From Rhodocyclaceae bacterium (GTDB lineage: Bacteria; Pseudomonadota; Gammaproteobacteria; Burkholderiales; Rhodocyclaceae): DNA of 64,000 nucleotides. The notes under the pieces are model-generated. The model did not search any database and had not been told where the DNA came from. It was given only the letters and a program-made list of their open reading frames with translations. Position numbers and translations under genes: made by a program. The stretch spans positions 62,001-126,000 of the forward strand of contig JAUXXJ010000004.1 in NCBI GenBank assembly GCA_030681195.1. Direction: 5' to 3'. Numbering within the stretch: the first letter of the stretch is position 1; every line of letters begins with the position of its first letter. Positions 10,584 to 19,428 of this stretch are shown piece after piece.

Positions 10584-13500
10584 ATGAACGCCAACCACCA
10601 TCGGCTCATTCTCAGCAAGCAGTCTGCAATTCAGCACAAAGGGCGGGGGCGCAGTGTTTCTCGCCCGTGCGGGAAAGCAGTTGCCTGCCTCGCAAAAGTG
10701 CTCGCCCTGAGCGTTTATGCCGTCTTTTCAGCGCCGACTTTTGCCTTGCCGACGGATCCTGCAGTTGTCAATGGAACGGCCACCTTCAATCAGGTTGGCA
10801 ATGTCCTTACCGTGACCAATTCGGCCGGTGCGATCATCAACTGGCAAACCTTCAACATCGGTGCCGGCGAAACGACGCACTTCCTTCAGGCTTCTTCCAG
10901 TTCGGCCGTTCTGAACCAGGTGCTCTCCAATAATCCGTCGGCCATCTATGGCACCCTATCCTCCAATGGTATTGTCTGGCTGATCAACCAGGCCGGCATC
11001 CTCATTGGCCCGGGGGCCATCATCGATACCGCCGGCTTTGTTGCTTCGACGCTCAAAGTTCGCCCTGAGGACTTTCTCGCCGGTCAGTTGAACTTCCAGG
11101 CCACTGTCGGCGCCGGAGATGTAGTCAATCAGGGCGAGATTCGTACGCCCAGCGGGGGCTTTGCCTACCTCATCGGCTCGAATGTCTCGAACGAGGGGAT
11201 CATCACCACGCCGAACGGCGAGACCATTCTCGCCGCCGGCAATACAGTAAGTCTGATCGACACGGGCACGCCAGGCGTCAAGGTCGCGATCACGGGTGAC
11301 GCCAACAATGCGACGAACCTTGGGCAGATCGTCGCCGAGGCCGGTCGTATCGGCATCGCTGGCACGATCGTGAAAAACTCGGGCACGCTCGACGCTTCCA
11401 GCGTGGTCAGCGAAGGCGGACGCATCTTCCTGAAAGCCAGCCAGGACACCTACGTCGATGGCAACGGCCACATCCTCGCCACCGGTACGAAGGGTGGACA
11501 GGTCGAAGTGCTTGGCAATCGCGTGGCGGTGATGGATAACGCCGAAATAGATGCTTCCGGCAGGAGCGCTGGAGGCACGATTCTGGTCGGTGGGGATTAT
11601 CAGGGCAACAATCCCGATGTCCAGAATGCCTGGATTACCTATTTCGGCCCCGATGCCACGCTCAAGGCCAACGCCACCGACTACGGCGATGGCGGCAAGG
11701 TGATCGTCTGGGCCGACGATATCACTCGCGCTTATGGCCGCATCGAGGCCAAGGGTGGCAACGGCGGGTTTGTGGAAACCTCAGGGAAACGCTATCTGGA
11801 CGTCAATGGCATTCGCGTCGACACGGCGGGCGGGACCTGGTTGCTCGACCCGACCGACATCACCGTCGTGTCGTCCGGCACGGCCGTCAACCTTACCAAC
11901 AGCGGTGGCATCTTCTCGGGTACCGCCGCCGCCGCCACAATTGGCTGGGACACCATTAACGGCGCGCTGTCGTCCGGCAACGTCATCATCCACACCAGCT
12001 CTGGCAGCGGCGGCACCAACAACGGAACGATCACCTTTTCCGGCAGCGGCGTTTCGGCCGGCGGCACCCATTCGCTGTCCTTCCTCGCTGAGAACGACAT
12101 CGCCGTCAATGCCGACATCACGTTCACCAGCAGCGGCAACCTGACCATGGTTGCGGGCTGGAATTCGGCGAGCGGCTACACCAACCCGACAGCGACCCAT
12201 GCGAGCAACACTGGCAACCTCAACATCAACGCCAACATCACCCTGAACAACAGTGGCGTACTCAAACTGCTTGCGAAAGGGAACCTCTACCAGGATTCCG
12301 GGAAGATCATCTCCGGCAACACGCTTGATGCGAAAGCAACCGGATGGATCGACCTGCGCGGCAACAATCTGGTGAACAATGTCTCACTGAACTCAGGTGC
12401 CACACAGGGGGTCACTACCGCAGATCCCGCCATCTACTACAAGACAGACAACACCATGACACATCTGGTGCTGCTTGAAGCGGGCAACGGTGCAATCAAG
12501 GTGGAGACGACAGGCAGCGCTAGCAACCGGGACATCGGCATCAAGACCATCAACGCCGGCGGCGACGTGTCGATCACGGCACAGAACGTGATTGCTGATG
12601 ACAACGGGAGTAGCGTCAACATCAAGGCCCCAAACATTAACCTAAGAAGTACGCAAGGCATACATTCGTCTTCCTCTTGGGGTGTGAACATCAGTTCAGA
12701 TGTCTATCTAACCACTATGGGCACCTTGCTTGCCGAGGCGGCAATCAATAGCGGGACAGGCGGTATCCGTTTGGATAATCATGGTACTGCCGCCGGAACA
12801 ATGACGCTTTCCGACAATGGTTCAGTAAACAAAGATATTGAATTCCGGCAATACGGTGATCTAACGATCAGCACTGGTGACACTATCACCATCACCAACG
12901 TAAGTAGCAAATTGCATTTTGGTGCTACAGGCAATTTGATCTACAACGGTGGGGTACCCACTGGACTCAGCGAGTTGACCTTGGTGGCAGGGGGCAATAT
13001 CACGATTAACCAAAACCTCACCGCTACGCATATTGGCCTTGCAGCAGGTATGTCGGCCGGCGTGGAAAAAGGGCTTGATGGCACCTTCGAACAGGCCATC
13101 GAAAAAATCAGGCTGGGCTACTACACCCCTGCCATCGGCAGCAAACTCGATATCAATGCTGTGGTTACAGGCACCGCCGGCGCCGGACTCACTGCGGTTG
13201 GCTTGGCAGGATATGACATCAATATCAATTCAGGTGGTAGCGTCATTTCTAACACCAGCAATATCGTGGGCTTTGCTAGCAACAACATCACCTTGACCGG
13301 CGGTTCCTCTGACGGATATATACAAGCAGGCGGTGACATCAAGCTTCGAATGACGGGCAGTAGTTCGACGCTGTACCTCAACAAACTTAGTGGCTCTGCG
13401 AAAAACGCCTATCTCTTCTCTGATCATTCCGCCGGGACTCAAGGCGCAATCTACTTGGACTTTGCCGGCCGCTCCTCGGGAGGGGTTGTGATCGACGGCG

Positions 13501-13874
13501 TTGAGACCACGACATCGGTCGCCAATGGCAGTGGCCTGTTTGTAGGCAATCGCAGCACACCAGCACTCCCGGGCGCCGGTTTGAACCTGACCTACGGCGT
13601 CACAAATACCAGCACGATTGCTACCATCACGAACGAGACCAACAATTCGACGCAGACAAGTACGACGCTCACCGAGACGGCGCCGCTGACCACGACCTCC
13701 ACCGATTTCCAGTCTCCCAGCACCCAGACCACCGGGGGCGACCTTGGCGAGTTCGGTAGTACCAGTACAAGTTCGACTACCGACGATACGTCCAGCGCTA
13801 CGGAGAGTAGCAATACAGATTCTCAAGATTCATCTGACGACAAACCCAAGAAGAAGCTGGCTCAGTGCAAATGA
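10584..13874 (+). CDS. TpsA filamentous haemagglutinin-type exoprotein
   Basis: A 1096-residue secreted beta-helix adhesin. It starts with an extended signal peptide (~55 residues, ending near the VFSAPTFA segment), then a TPS domain containing NNPSAIYGTLSSNG and the INQAGILIGPGA region (family NPNG/NPNL boxes, here varied), then a long Gly/Asn/Thr-rich repeat region. A Ser/Thr-rich linker leads to a basic tail KKKLAQCK with a penultimate cysteine. A terminal Cys is known in HMW1-like adhesins, where it helps keep the protein at the cell surface. Start ATG 10584 has AGAGGAAAT upstream. The partner transporter ends 21 bases earlier. Confidence 0.9.
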   Translation: MNANHHRLILSKQSAIQHKGRGRSVSRPCGKAVACLAKVLALSVYAVFSAPTFALPTDPAVVNGTATFNQVGNVLTVTNSAGAIINWQTFNIGAGETTHFLQASSSSAVLNQVLSNNPSAIYGTLSSNGIVWLINQAGILIGPGAIIDTAGFVASTLKVRPEDFLAGQLNFQATVGAGDVVNQGEIRTPSGGFAYLIGSNVSNEGIITTPNGETILAAGNTVSLIDTGTPGVKVAITGDANNATNLGQIVAEAGRIGIAGTIVKNSGTLDASSVVSEGGRIFLKASQDTYVDGNGHILATGTKGGQVEVLGNRVAVMDNAEIDASGRSAGGTILVGGDYQGNNPDVQNAWITYFGPDATLKANATDYGDGGKVIVWADDITRAYGRIEAKGGNGGFVETSGKRYLDVNGIRVDTAGGTWLLDPTDITVVSSGTAVNLTNSGGIFSGTAAAATIGWDTINGALSSGNVIIHTSSGSGGTNNGTITFSGSGVSAGGTHSLSFLAENDIAVNADITFTSSGNLTMVAGWNSASGYTNPTATHASNTGNLNINANITLNNSGVLKLLAKGNLYQDSGKIISGNTLDAKATGWIDLRGNNLVNNVSLNSGATQGVTTADPAIYYKTDNTMTHLVLLEAGNGAIKVETTGSASNRDIGIKTINAGGDVSITAQNVIADDNGSSVNIKAPNINLRSTQGIHSSSSWGVNISSDVYLTTMGTLLAEAAINSGTGGIRLDNHGTAAGTMTLSDNGSVNKDIEFRQYGDLTISTGDTITITNVSSKLHFGATGNLIYNGGVPTGLSELTLVAGGNITINQNLTATHIGLAAGMSAGVEKGLDGTFEQAIEKIRLGYYTPAIGSKLDINAVVTGTAGAGLTAVGLAGYDININSGGSVISNTSNIVGFASNNITLTGGSSDGYIQAGGDIKLRMTGSSSTLYLNKLSGSAKNAYLFSDHSAGTQGAIYLDFAGRSSGGVVIDGVETTTSVANGSGLFVGNRSTPALPGAGLNLTYGVTNTSTIATITNETNNSTQTSTTLTETAPLTTTSTDFQSPSTQTTGGDLGEFGSTSTSSTTDDTSSATESSNTDSQDSSDDKPKKKLAQCK
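10719..10742 (-). repeat. 24-bp dispersed repeat, copy 2 (divergent centre)
   Basis: On the minus strand it reads AAAAGTCGGCGCTG-AAAAG-ACGGC: both outer blocks match the consensus exactly and only the central bases differ. It encodes A-V-F-S-A-P-T-F around the TpsA signal-peptide cleavage region. Confidence 0.75.
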
Positions 13875-13883
13875 GATAACACG

Positions 13884-14597
13884 ATGAAAATGAAACTCCT
13901 CCTGTGCGCTCTCCTGGTTTCGGCATTCTCTTCTGTCTGGGCTGCCCCAGTTGGCAAGATCACGCATCTGTCTGGCATCCTCTCCGCCAAACAGGCCGAC
14001 GGCACGGCCAAGTTGCTTTCGGTCAAATCCGAGGTGCTGGAGGGGGATATGCTTTCCACCGAGGCAGATGCTTACGCCCGCATCAGATTCGCCGATGGTG
14101 GTGAAGTGGTGCTGCGTCCCAACAGCCAGCTCAAGGTGGACAAGTACAGCTACGACGAAGCCAAACCGCAAAGCGACAACATTTTCATGAGCATGTTGAA
14201 GGGGGGGCTGCGCGCTGTTACCGGCGCGATTGGCAAACGCAATCAGGGCAAGATTTCCTACCAGACCCCGACAGCCACCATCGGTATCCGCGGCACCCAC
14301 TGGGGTATGTTGCTCTGCAACGGCGACTGCGGTGGCATTCCAACGGCTTCTGGTCAGCCCCCTGCCGACGGCCTGCACGTCGATGTGCAAACAGGTACCG
14401 TTTCAATCAGCAATAGCGCGGGAACCTTTACGTTCGAGGCGGGCAAATTCGCCTATGTGCCCGATGCCAATCGTCCACCGGAACTTGTTCCGCCCGAGCG
14501 CGCTATTCGCGTCACCATGCCGGGGTCGGTGGCCGTCAACCGCGGCACTGGTACCGGCATCGGCAGTGACAGTGCTGCTGATTGCATCGCTGAATAG
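13884..14597 (+). CDS. FecR-domain secreted protein of the TPS locus
   Basis: A 237-residue protein with a cleavable signal peptide (residues 1-20) and a FecR-type domain: the segment VGKITHLSGILS, then DGGEVVLRPNSQ, and finally TPTATIGIRGT, the classic FecR signature. It starts 9 bases after tpsA stops and so belongs to the same transcript. FecR-domain proteins next to filamentous haemagglutinin genes are common in betaproteobacteria; here it has no membrane helix besides the signal, so it is probably periplasmic or surface-located rather than an anti-sigma factor. The exact role is unknown. Confidence 0.8.
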   Translation: MKMKLLLCALLVSAFSSVWAAPVGKITHLSGILSAKQADGTAKLLSVKSEVLEGDMLSTEADAYARIRFADGGEVVLRPNSQLKVDKYSYDEAKPQSDNIFMSMLKGGLRAVTGAIGKRNQGKISYQTPTATIGIRGTHWGMLLCNGDCGGIPTASGQPPADGLHVDVQTGTVSISNSAGTFTFEAGKFAYVPDANRPPELVPPERAIRVTMPGSVAVNRGTGTGIGSDSAADCIAE

Positions 14598-14714
14598 TCG
14601 CTCACAGGACTGCCATATTTCAGGAGGATGGGCTACACTCGTAGCGAACGTGTAGACGTTCTCGTCAGCGAATCTCAAATATCTCTTTCCCTGCGAAACC
14701 ACAGGGACTGTCCG

Positions 14715-16046
14715 ATGACCCGCCATCCGACCACCAACCAGAGCGAAGCCCAGTTTGTCGACATTGATGCCCTGCGCATCGGCATGTTCATCTTTCTCGA
14801 TCTGGGCTGGATGCAGCATCCCTTCGCCCTTAACAGCTTCAAGATCACTTCGCCCGACCAGATCGACACCCTGCGCGGACTTGGCGTCAACCGTCTGCGC
14901 TGGTCGCCGGAAAAAAGCGACCCAGACCCGGCCACCCTGGTGGTGCCGGAACCGGTGCCGCAAAAAGTCGGCGCTGGCGAGACGGCAGCCGCCGAGCGCC
15001 AGGCCGTGCTCGAAGCCGTCGCCGCCGAAGCCGAACAGCGCCGCCAGCAACGCGCCAGGCTCAACACCCAGCACGAGAGCCTCGAGGTCTGCGAAAAGCA
15101 GTTTTCAGTCGCCGCTCGCACCTATCGCCAGGTGCTGGACTGTGTGCGCAGCCAACCTGCGCGCGCCTACAGCGAAGCCGAGCAAACTGTCGGCAACATG
15201 GTCGGCAAGCTGCTCCAGCAGGAAGAGACGGCCATCCGCCTGCTCTCGGAAAATGCCGGCGAGAAGACCTCCATGCATGTGCTCAACGTCACGGTCATCT
15301 CCTTGCTGCTGGGGCGCACCATGGGCCTCGATGCCACCGCCCTGACCCATCTGGGCACTGGCTCGCTGCTGCACGACATCGGCAAACTCGAACTGCCCGA
15401 GCACCTGCGCTGGCGCAGCAGCCAGTTCAATAACGCCGAACGCAAGATTTTCCAGGAGCACGTCGCCAAGGGCATCACCCTCGGTCAGGCCATGCACCTG
15501 CCGGTCGAGGAAATGTCGATCATCGCCCAGCACCACGAAACCGCCGACGGACGCGGCTACCCACGCCAGTTGCCGGGCGACAAAATCCACCCGCTGGCAC
15601 GCATCGTCGCGTTGGTGGATCAATATGACAGTCTCTGCAATCCCCCCAATCCGGCCGAAGCCGTCACCCCGCACGAAGCGCTGTCGCTGATCTTCGCGCA
15701 GATGAAAAAGCAGTTCGACCCCAGCGTGCTGACGAACTTCATCCGCATGATGGGCGTCTACCCGCCCGGTTCGGTCGTCGAACTTTCGGATGGCCGACTC
15801 GGACTGGTCGTCTCGGTCAACTCCAGCCGTCCGCTCAAGCCCAGCGTCTTCATTCATGACCCGCGCGTACCACGCGACGAAGCCCTGGTCGAAGATCTCG
15901 AACACCTGCCCGACGTGTGCATCCGCCGCAGCATCAAACCCATCCAGTTGCCCAAGGCGGCCTTCGACTATCTCTCGCCGCGCCAGCGCATGTGCTACTT
16001 CTTCGAGCGCGCCCGCAGTGCCAACGATGGAGAGGATCTGGCATGA
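14715..16046 (+). CDS. HD-GYP domain cyclic-di-GMP phosphodiesterase (DUF3391 N-terminus)
   Basis: The 443-residue protein opens with a DUF3391-like segment (VDIDALRIGMFIFLDLGW). An HD-GYP domain follows, with HDIGK at residue ~220 and HHExxDGRGYP at ~273, so the metal-binding and GYP residues are intact and hydrolysis of c-di-GMP is expected. ATG 14715 has AGGGA about nine bases upstream; an in-frame ATG at 14628 is also open. A Gln/Ala-rich linker near residue 85 is encoded by a repeat copy. The stop overlaps the next start as ATGA, coupling it to the GGDEF-EAL gene. Confidence 0.9.
   Translation: MTRHPTTNQSEAQFVDIDALRIGMFIFLDLGWMQHPFALNSFKITSPDQIDTLRGLGVNRLRWSPEKSDPDPATLVVPEPVPQKVGAGETAAAERQAVLEAVAAEAEQRRQQRARLNTQHESLEVCEKQFSVAARTYRQVLDCVRSQPARAYSEAEQTVGNMVGKLLQQEETAIRLLSENAGEKTSMHVLNVTVISLLLGRTMGLDATALTHLGTGSLLHDIGKLELPEHLRWRSSQFNNAERKIFQEHVAKGITLGQAMHLPVEEMSIIAQHHETADGRGYPRQLPGDKIHPLARIVALVDQYDSLCNPPNPAEAVTPHEALSLIFAQMKKQFDPSVLTNFIRMMGVYPPGSVVELSDGRLGLVVSVNSSRPLKPSVFIHDPRVPRDEALVEDLEHLPDVCIRRSIKPIQLPKAAFDYLSPRQRMCYFFERARSANDGEDLA
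14963..14986 (+). repeat. 24-bp dispersed repeat, copy 3
   Basis: One mismatch to consensus (centre GCGAG). Inside the HD-GYP gene, read as K-V-G-A-G-E-T-A in an interdomain linker. Confidence 0.92.
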
Positions 16047-18502
16047 GCCAACCCACCTGGCTACCCCTGATCGAAGGCATGATCGAAGCCGTCTGGATCG
16101 TCGATGCGGTCGATCTGCGCATCATCGCCGTCAATCGCAATGCCGCCAAAATGCTTGACACCACGCCAGCCGCCATGAGCGGCATGCCGGTCGTCGAGCT
16201 GGCTTCCACCCCGGAGGACGTCTACTTCTGGGAAGACGTGGCGGAGGGGCTGTCCGACCACATTCTGTCCGAAACCTTGCTGGTGCGCCCCGATGGCAGC
16301 ACCATTCCGGTCGAGCGCCGTGTCAGCCGCGTCACGCTCGGCGACGCCCATGCGGTCTATGTCGTCGGCATTCGCGACCAGACCGAAGAGCGGCGCGCCG
16401 AGATCGAACTGGAGAAGATCGTGGCCGAATTGCGCGCCACGCTGGAATCAACGGCAGACGGCATCCTCGTCACCGACCTAGACGGCGCCATTCGCGGCTA
16501 CAACCAGCGCTTTGCCGAACTATGGGCGCTGCCCCAGCAGCTGATGACGCAACGCGACGACAGCGGCATTTATGGCTGGCTGGCGCAGCATGTGGCCGAC
16601 GCGGCGAACTATGCCGCCCGCCTTGCGGTCATCTCGCGTTCGCCGCTGCTCGAAACCAACGACATCCTGATCCTGCGCTCCGGCATGGTGCTGGAACGCG
16701 TCACCCTGCCGCAATATGCACGTGGTCGCCCGATTGGTCGCGTCTACTCCTTCCGCGACATCACGCAACGCCTGGCCGACGAGGCTCAACTGAAGCTCGC
16801 CGCCCAGGTCTTCGAAACCAGCCTCGATGCCATTTTCGTCACCGACCCCGGCCACACCATCGTCGCCGCCAACCCGGCCTGCGAACAACTAACCGGCCAC
16901 GCCCCCGCCACCTTGCTGGGCCAGTCGATCGAGACCCTGTTCGGCGACACACCCGAGCAGCAGAAGCTCTCGCCCATCCTGTTCGCCACCCTGACAGCAC
17001 GGAACTTTTGGGAAGGCGAACTCTGGCACCGCAACCACGCGGGCACCAACCTGCCTTGCCGGGCGTCATTCGTCCAGGTCAAGGACAGCGAAGGTGAACT
17101 CACCCACATCATCGGCTTCTTCAAGGATCTTTCCGAGACCTTCAGCGCCAGGAAGCGCATCGAGGAACTGGCCTACACCGACACCCTCACCGGGCTGCCC
17201 AATCGCCTGATGCTGACCGAGCGCATCGAGTTCGCCATCAACGTCGCGCGCCGCGAACACAGCCCATTCGCCCTGCTGTTCCTCGACCTCGACCGTTTCA
17301 AGCACATCAACGATTCGCTCGGCCACCAGTTTGGCGATCGCGTGCTGATTGAAGTTGCCGAGCGCATCAAGGACTGCCTGCGCCAGGTCGACACCGCCGC
17401 ACGTCTCGGCGGCGACGAATTCCTCATCCTGCTGCACAAGACCGACGAGCGCGGCGCCGAAATCACCGCGCGGCGCATTCTCGACCGCCTCTCGCAACCC
17501 TTCGAGTTCGAGGACCTGTCCTTCACCGTTACCTGCAGCATCGGCGTCTCCCTGTTCCCCGGCGATGGCGACTCGATGGACGAGCTGATCAAGAATGCCG
17601 ACGCCGCGATGTACCACGTCAAGGAACGCGGCCGCGCCGGCTTCCGCTTCTACCAGCGGCAGATGAATGTCGGCCTGCTGACGCGCATGAAGCTCGACCA
17701 CGCGATGCGCCAGGCCCTTGCCAACACCACGCCCGGCGAAGGCTTCCGCCTTCATTACCAGCCCCAAGTGCGTTTCTGCGACAACGTCGTCTTCGGCGCC
17801 GAAGCGCTGATCCGCTGGCGCGATGCCGATATGGGCGAAATCTCCCCCGGCCAGTTCATCCCCATCGCCGAAGAATCCGGCGTCATCATCGCCATCGGCA
17901 ACTGGGTGCTGGAAGAAGCCGTGCGCCAGTGCGCCGCCTGGATGGCCAAGGGGCTCAACCTCGTTATGGCGGTCAACGTCTCGGCCCTGCAGTTCCAGCA
18001 GGCCGACTTCGTCGACCGGGTCGGCGAAACCCTCAGCCGCCACGGCCTGCCCCCGGCCCTGCTCGAACTCGAACTCACCGAATCGATCCTCGTCCATGAG
18101 GCCGACGAAACCCTCAAGCGCCTCCAGGCCCTCGCCACCCTCGGCGTCCGCCTCGCGGTCGATGACTTCGGCACCGGCTACTCCAGCCTCGCCTACCTCA
18201 AGCGCTTCCCGCTGCACAAACTCAAGATCGACCGCTCCTTCGTCAACGACCTGCCCGACGACGAAAGCGATGCCGCCATCGTCAACGCCATCATCCAGAT
18301 GGCCAACGCCCTGCACCTCACCGTACTGGCCGAAGGCGTCGAAGAAGAAGCGCAACGCCGCTTCCTCCTCGACGCCGGCTGCAATGAGTGCCAGGGCTTC
18401 CTCTACGCCCCGGCGCTCGATGCCATCGCCTTTGAGGAAATGGCCATCACCCGTAGCTTGGTCCAGCATGGCAGCAGCTTCAGTGCCGCCGCCTCGCTCT
18501 GA
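16043..18502 (+). CDS. PAS-PAS-PAS-GGDEF-EAL cyclic-di-GMP enzyme
   Basis: An 819-residue soluble sensor: three PAS-like domains (~residues 8-125, 135-245, 255-370), then GGDEF (motif LGGDEF at ~456) and EAL (EALIRW at ~587, with DDFGTGYSSL later). Both catalytic signatures are intact, so either synthesis or degradation of c-di-GMP is possible. No membrane helix is seen, so input is cytoplasmic. It starts inside the stop of the HD-GYP gene, suggesting the two enzymes tune one local c-di-GMP pool; the adjacent adhesin locus is a plausible output but this is inference. Confidence 0.92.
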   Translation: MSQPTWLPLIEGMIEAVWIVDAVDLRIIAVNRNAAKMLDTTPAAMSGMPVVELASTPEDVYFWEDVAEGLSDHILSETLLVRPDGSTIPVERRVSRVTLGDAHAVYVVGIRDQTEERRAEIELEKIVAELRATLESTADGILVTDLDGAIRGYNQRFAELWALPQQLMTQRDDSGIYGWLAQHVADAANYAARLAVISRSPLLETNDILILRSGMVLERVTLPQYARGRPIGRVYSFRDITQRLADEAQLKLAAQVFETSLDAIFVTDPGHTIVAANPACEQLTGHAPATLLGQSIETLFGDTPEQQKLSPILFATLTARNFWEGELWHRNHAGTNLPCRASFVQVKDSEGELTHIIGFFKDLSETFSARKRIEELAYTDTLTGLPNRLMLTERIEFAINVARREHSPFALLFLDLDRFKHINDSLGHQFGDRVLIEVAERIKDCLRQVDTAARLGGDEFLILLHKTDERGAEITARRILDRLSQPFEFEDLSFTVTCSIGVSLFPGDGDSMDELIKNADAAMYHVKERGRAGFRFYQRQMNVGLLTRMKLDHAMRQALANTTPGEGFRLHYQPQVRFCDNVVFGAEALIRWRDADMGEISPGQFIPIAEESGVIIAIGNWVLEEAVRQCAAWMAKGLNLVMAVNVSALQFQQADFVDRVGETLSRHGLPPALLELELTESILVHEADETLKRLQALATLGVRLAVDDFGTGYSSLAYLKRFPLHKLKIDRSFVNDLPDDESDAAIVNAIIQMANALHLTVLAEGVEEEAQRRFLLDAGCNECQGFLYAPALDAIAFEEMAITRSLVQHGSSFSAAASL

Positions 18503-18615
18503 GAAAAAATCAGTATTTGCAGAGGCCGTGCAGGTCCAAGACGAGTGACGGGCAAGCAATCGGGGGGTGCGGTGTGGGGTTAGAATCCACCCACAGTGAC
18601 CACCCCCTTTCGAGC

Positions 18616-19416
18616 ATGAGCATTACCCTCAAGACCCCCGCCGAGATAGACGCCATGCGCGTTGCCGGCCGCCTGGCCGGCGAAGTGCTCGACTACATTG
18701 AGCCTTTCGTCAAGCCGGGCGTCACGACGGCCGAACTCGACCGTCTCTGCCACGATTACATGGTCAATGTGCAAGGCTGCATCCCTGCCCCGCTCAATTA
18801 TGCCCCGCCGGGCTACCCGCCCTACCCCAAGTCGATCTGCGCTTCGATCAACCACCAAGTCTGCCACGGTGTTCCCAACGATCGCCCCTTAAAGCGGGGG
18901 GACATCCTCAATCTCGACATCACCACCATCAAGGATGGCTGGCATGGTGACACCAGTCGTATGTTTGCCGTCGGTGAAGGCGTCTCCATCCTCGGCAAGC
19001 GCTTGATGAAAATCACCCACGAATGTCTCTGGGTGGGTATCGCGGCCGTCAAGCCGGGCGCACGACTCGGTGACATCGGCGCGGCGATCCAGCGCCATGC
19101 CGAACAGAATGGTTTCTCCGTCGTCAAGGAATTTTGTGGCCACGGCATTGGCCGCCGCTTCCACGAAGAGCCGCAGGTGCTGCACTACGGCAAGCGCGGC
19201 GACGGCATCGAACTGCAGACCGGTATGGTGTTCACCATCGAGCCGATGATCAACGCCGGCAAGGCCGCGGTTTCGGAGTTGCCGGATGGCTGGACCATCA
19301 TCACCAAGGATCGCAGCCTCTCTGCCCAATGGGAGCACACCCTTGCCATCACGGAAACAGGTGTCGAAGTCCTCACCCTGTCGGCGGGCGCGCCGCCTAA
19401 TCCCTTCCCGGCGTAA
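18616..19416 (+). CDS. map: Methionine aminopeptidase, type I
   Basis: Removes the N-terminal Met of nascent proteins. The 266-residue protein has the pita-bread fold motifs with all five metal ligands visible: two Asp in LDITTIKDGWHGDTS, His in GHGIGRRFHE, Glu in FTIEPMI and Glu in WEHTLAIT. Length is standard. It is followed closely by glnD, a frequent proteobacterial neighbour. Confidence 0.97.
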   Translation: MSITLKTPAEIDAMRVAGRLAGEVLDYIEPFVKPGVTTAELDRLCHDYMVNVQGCIPAPLNYAPPGYPPYPKSICASINHQVCHGVPNDRPLKRGDILNLDITTIKDGWHGDTSRMFAVGEGVSILGKRLMKITHECLWVGIAAVKPGARLGDIGAAIQRHAEQNGFSVVKEFCGHGIGRRFHEEPQVLHYGKRGDGIELQTGMVFTIEPMINAGKAAVSELPDGWTIITKDRSLSAQWEHTLAITETGVEVLTLSAGAPPNPFPA

Positions 19417-19428
19417 ATTTGCTGTCAA

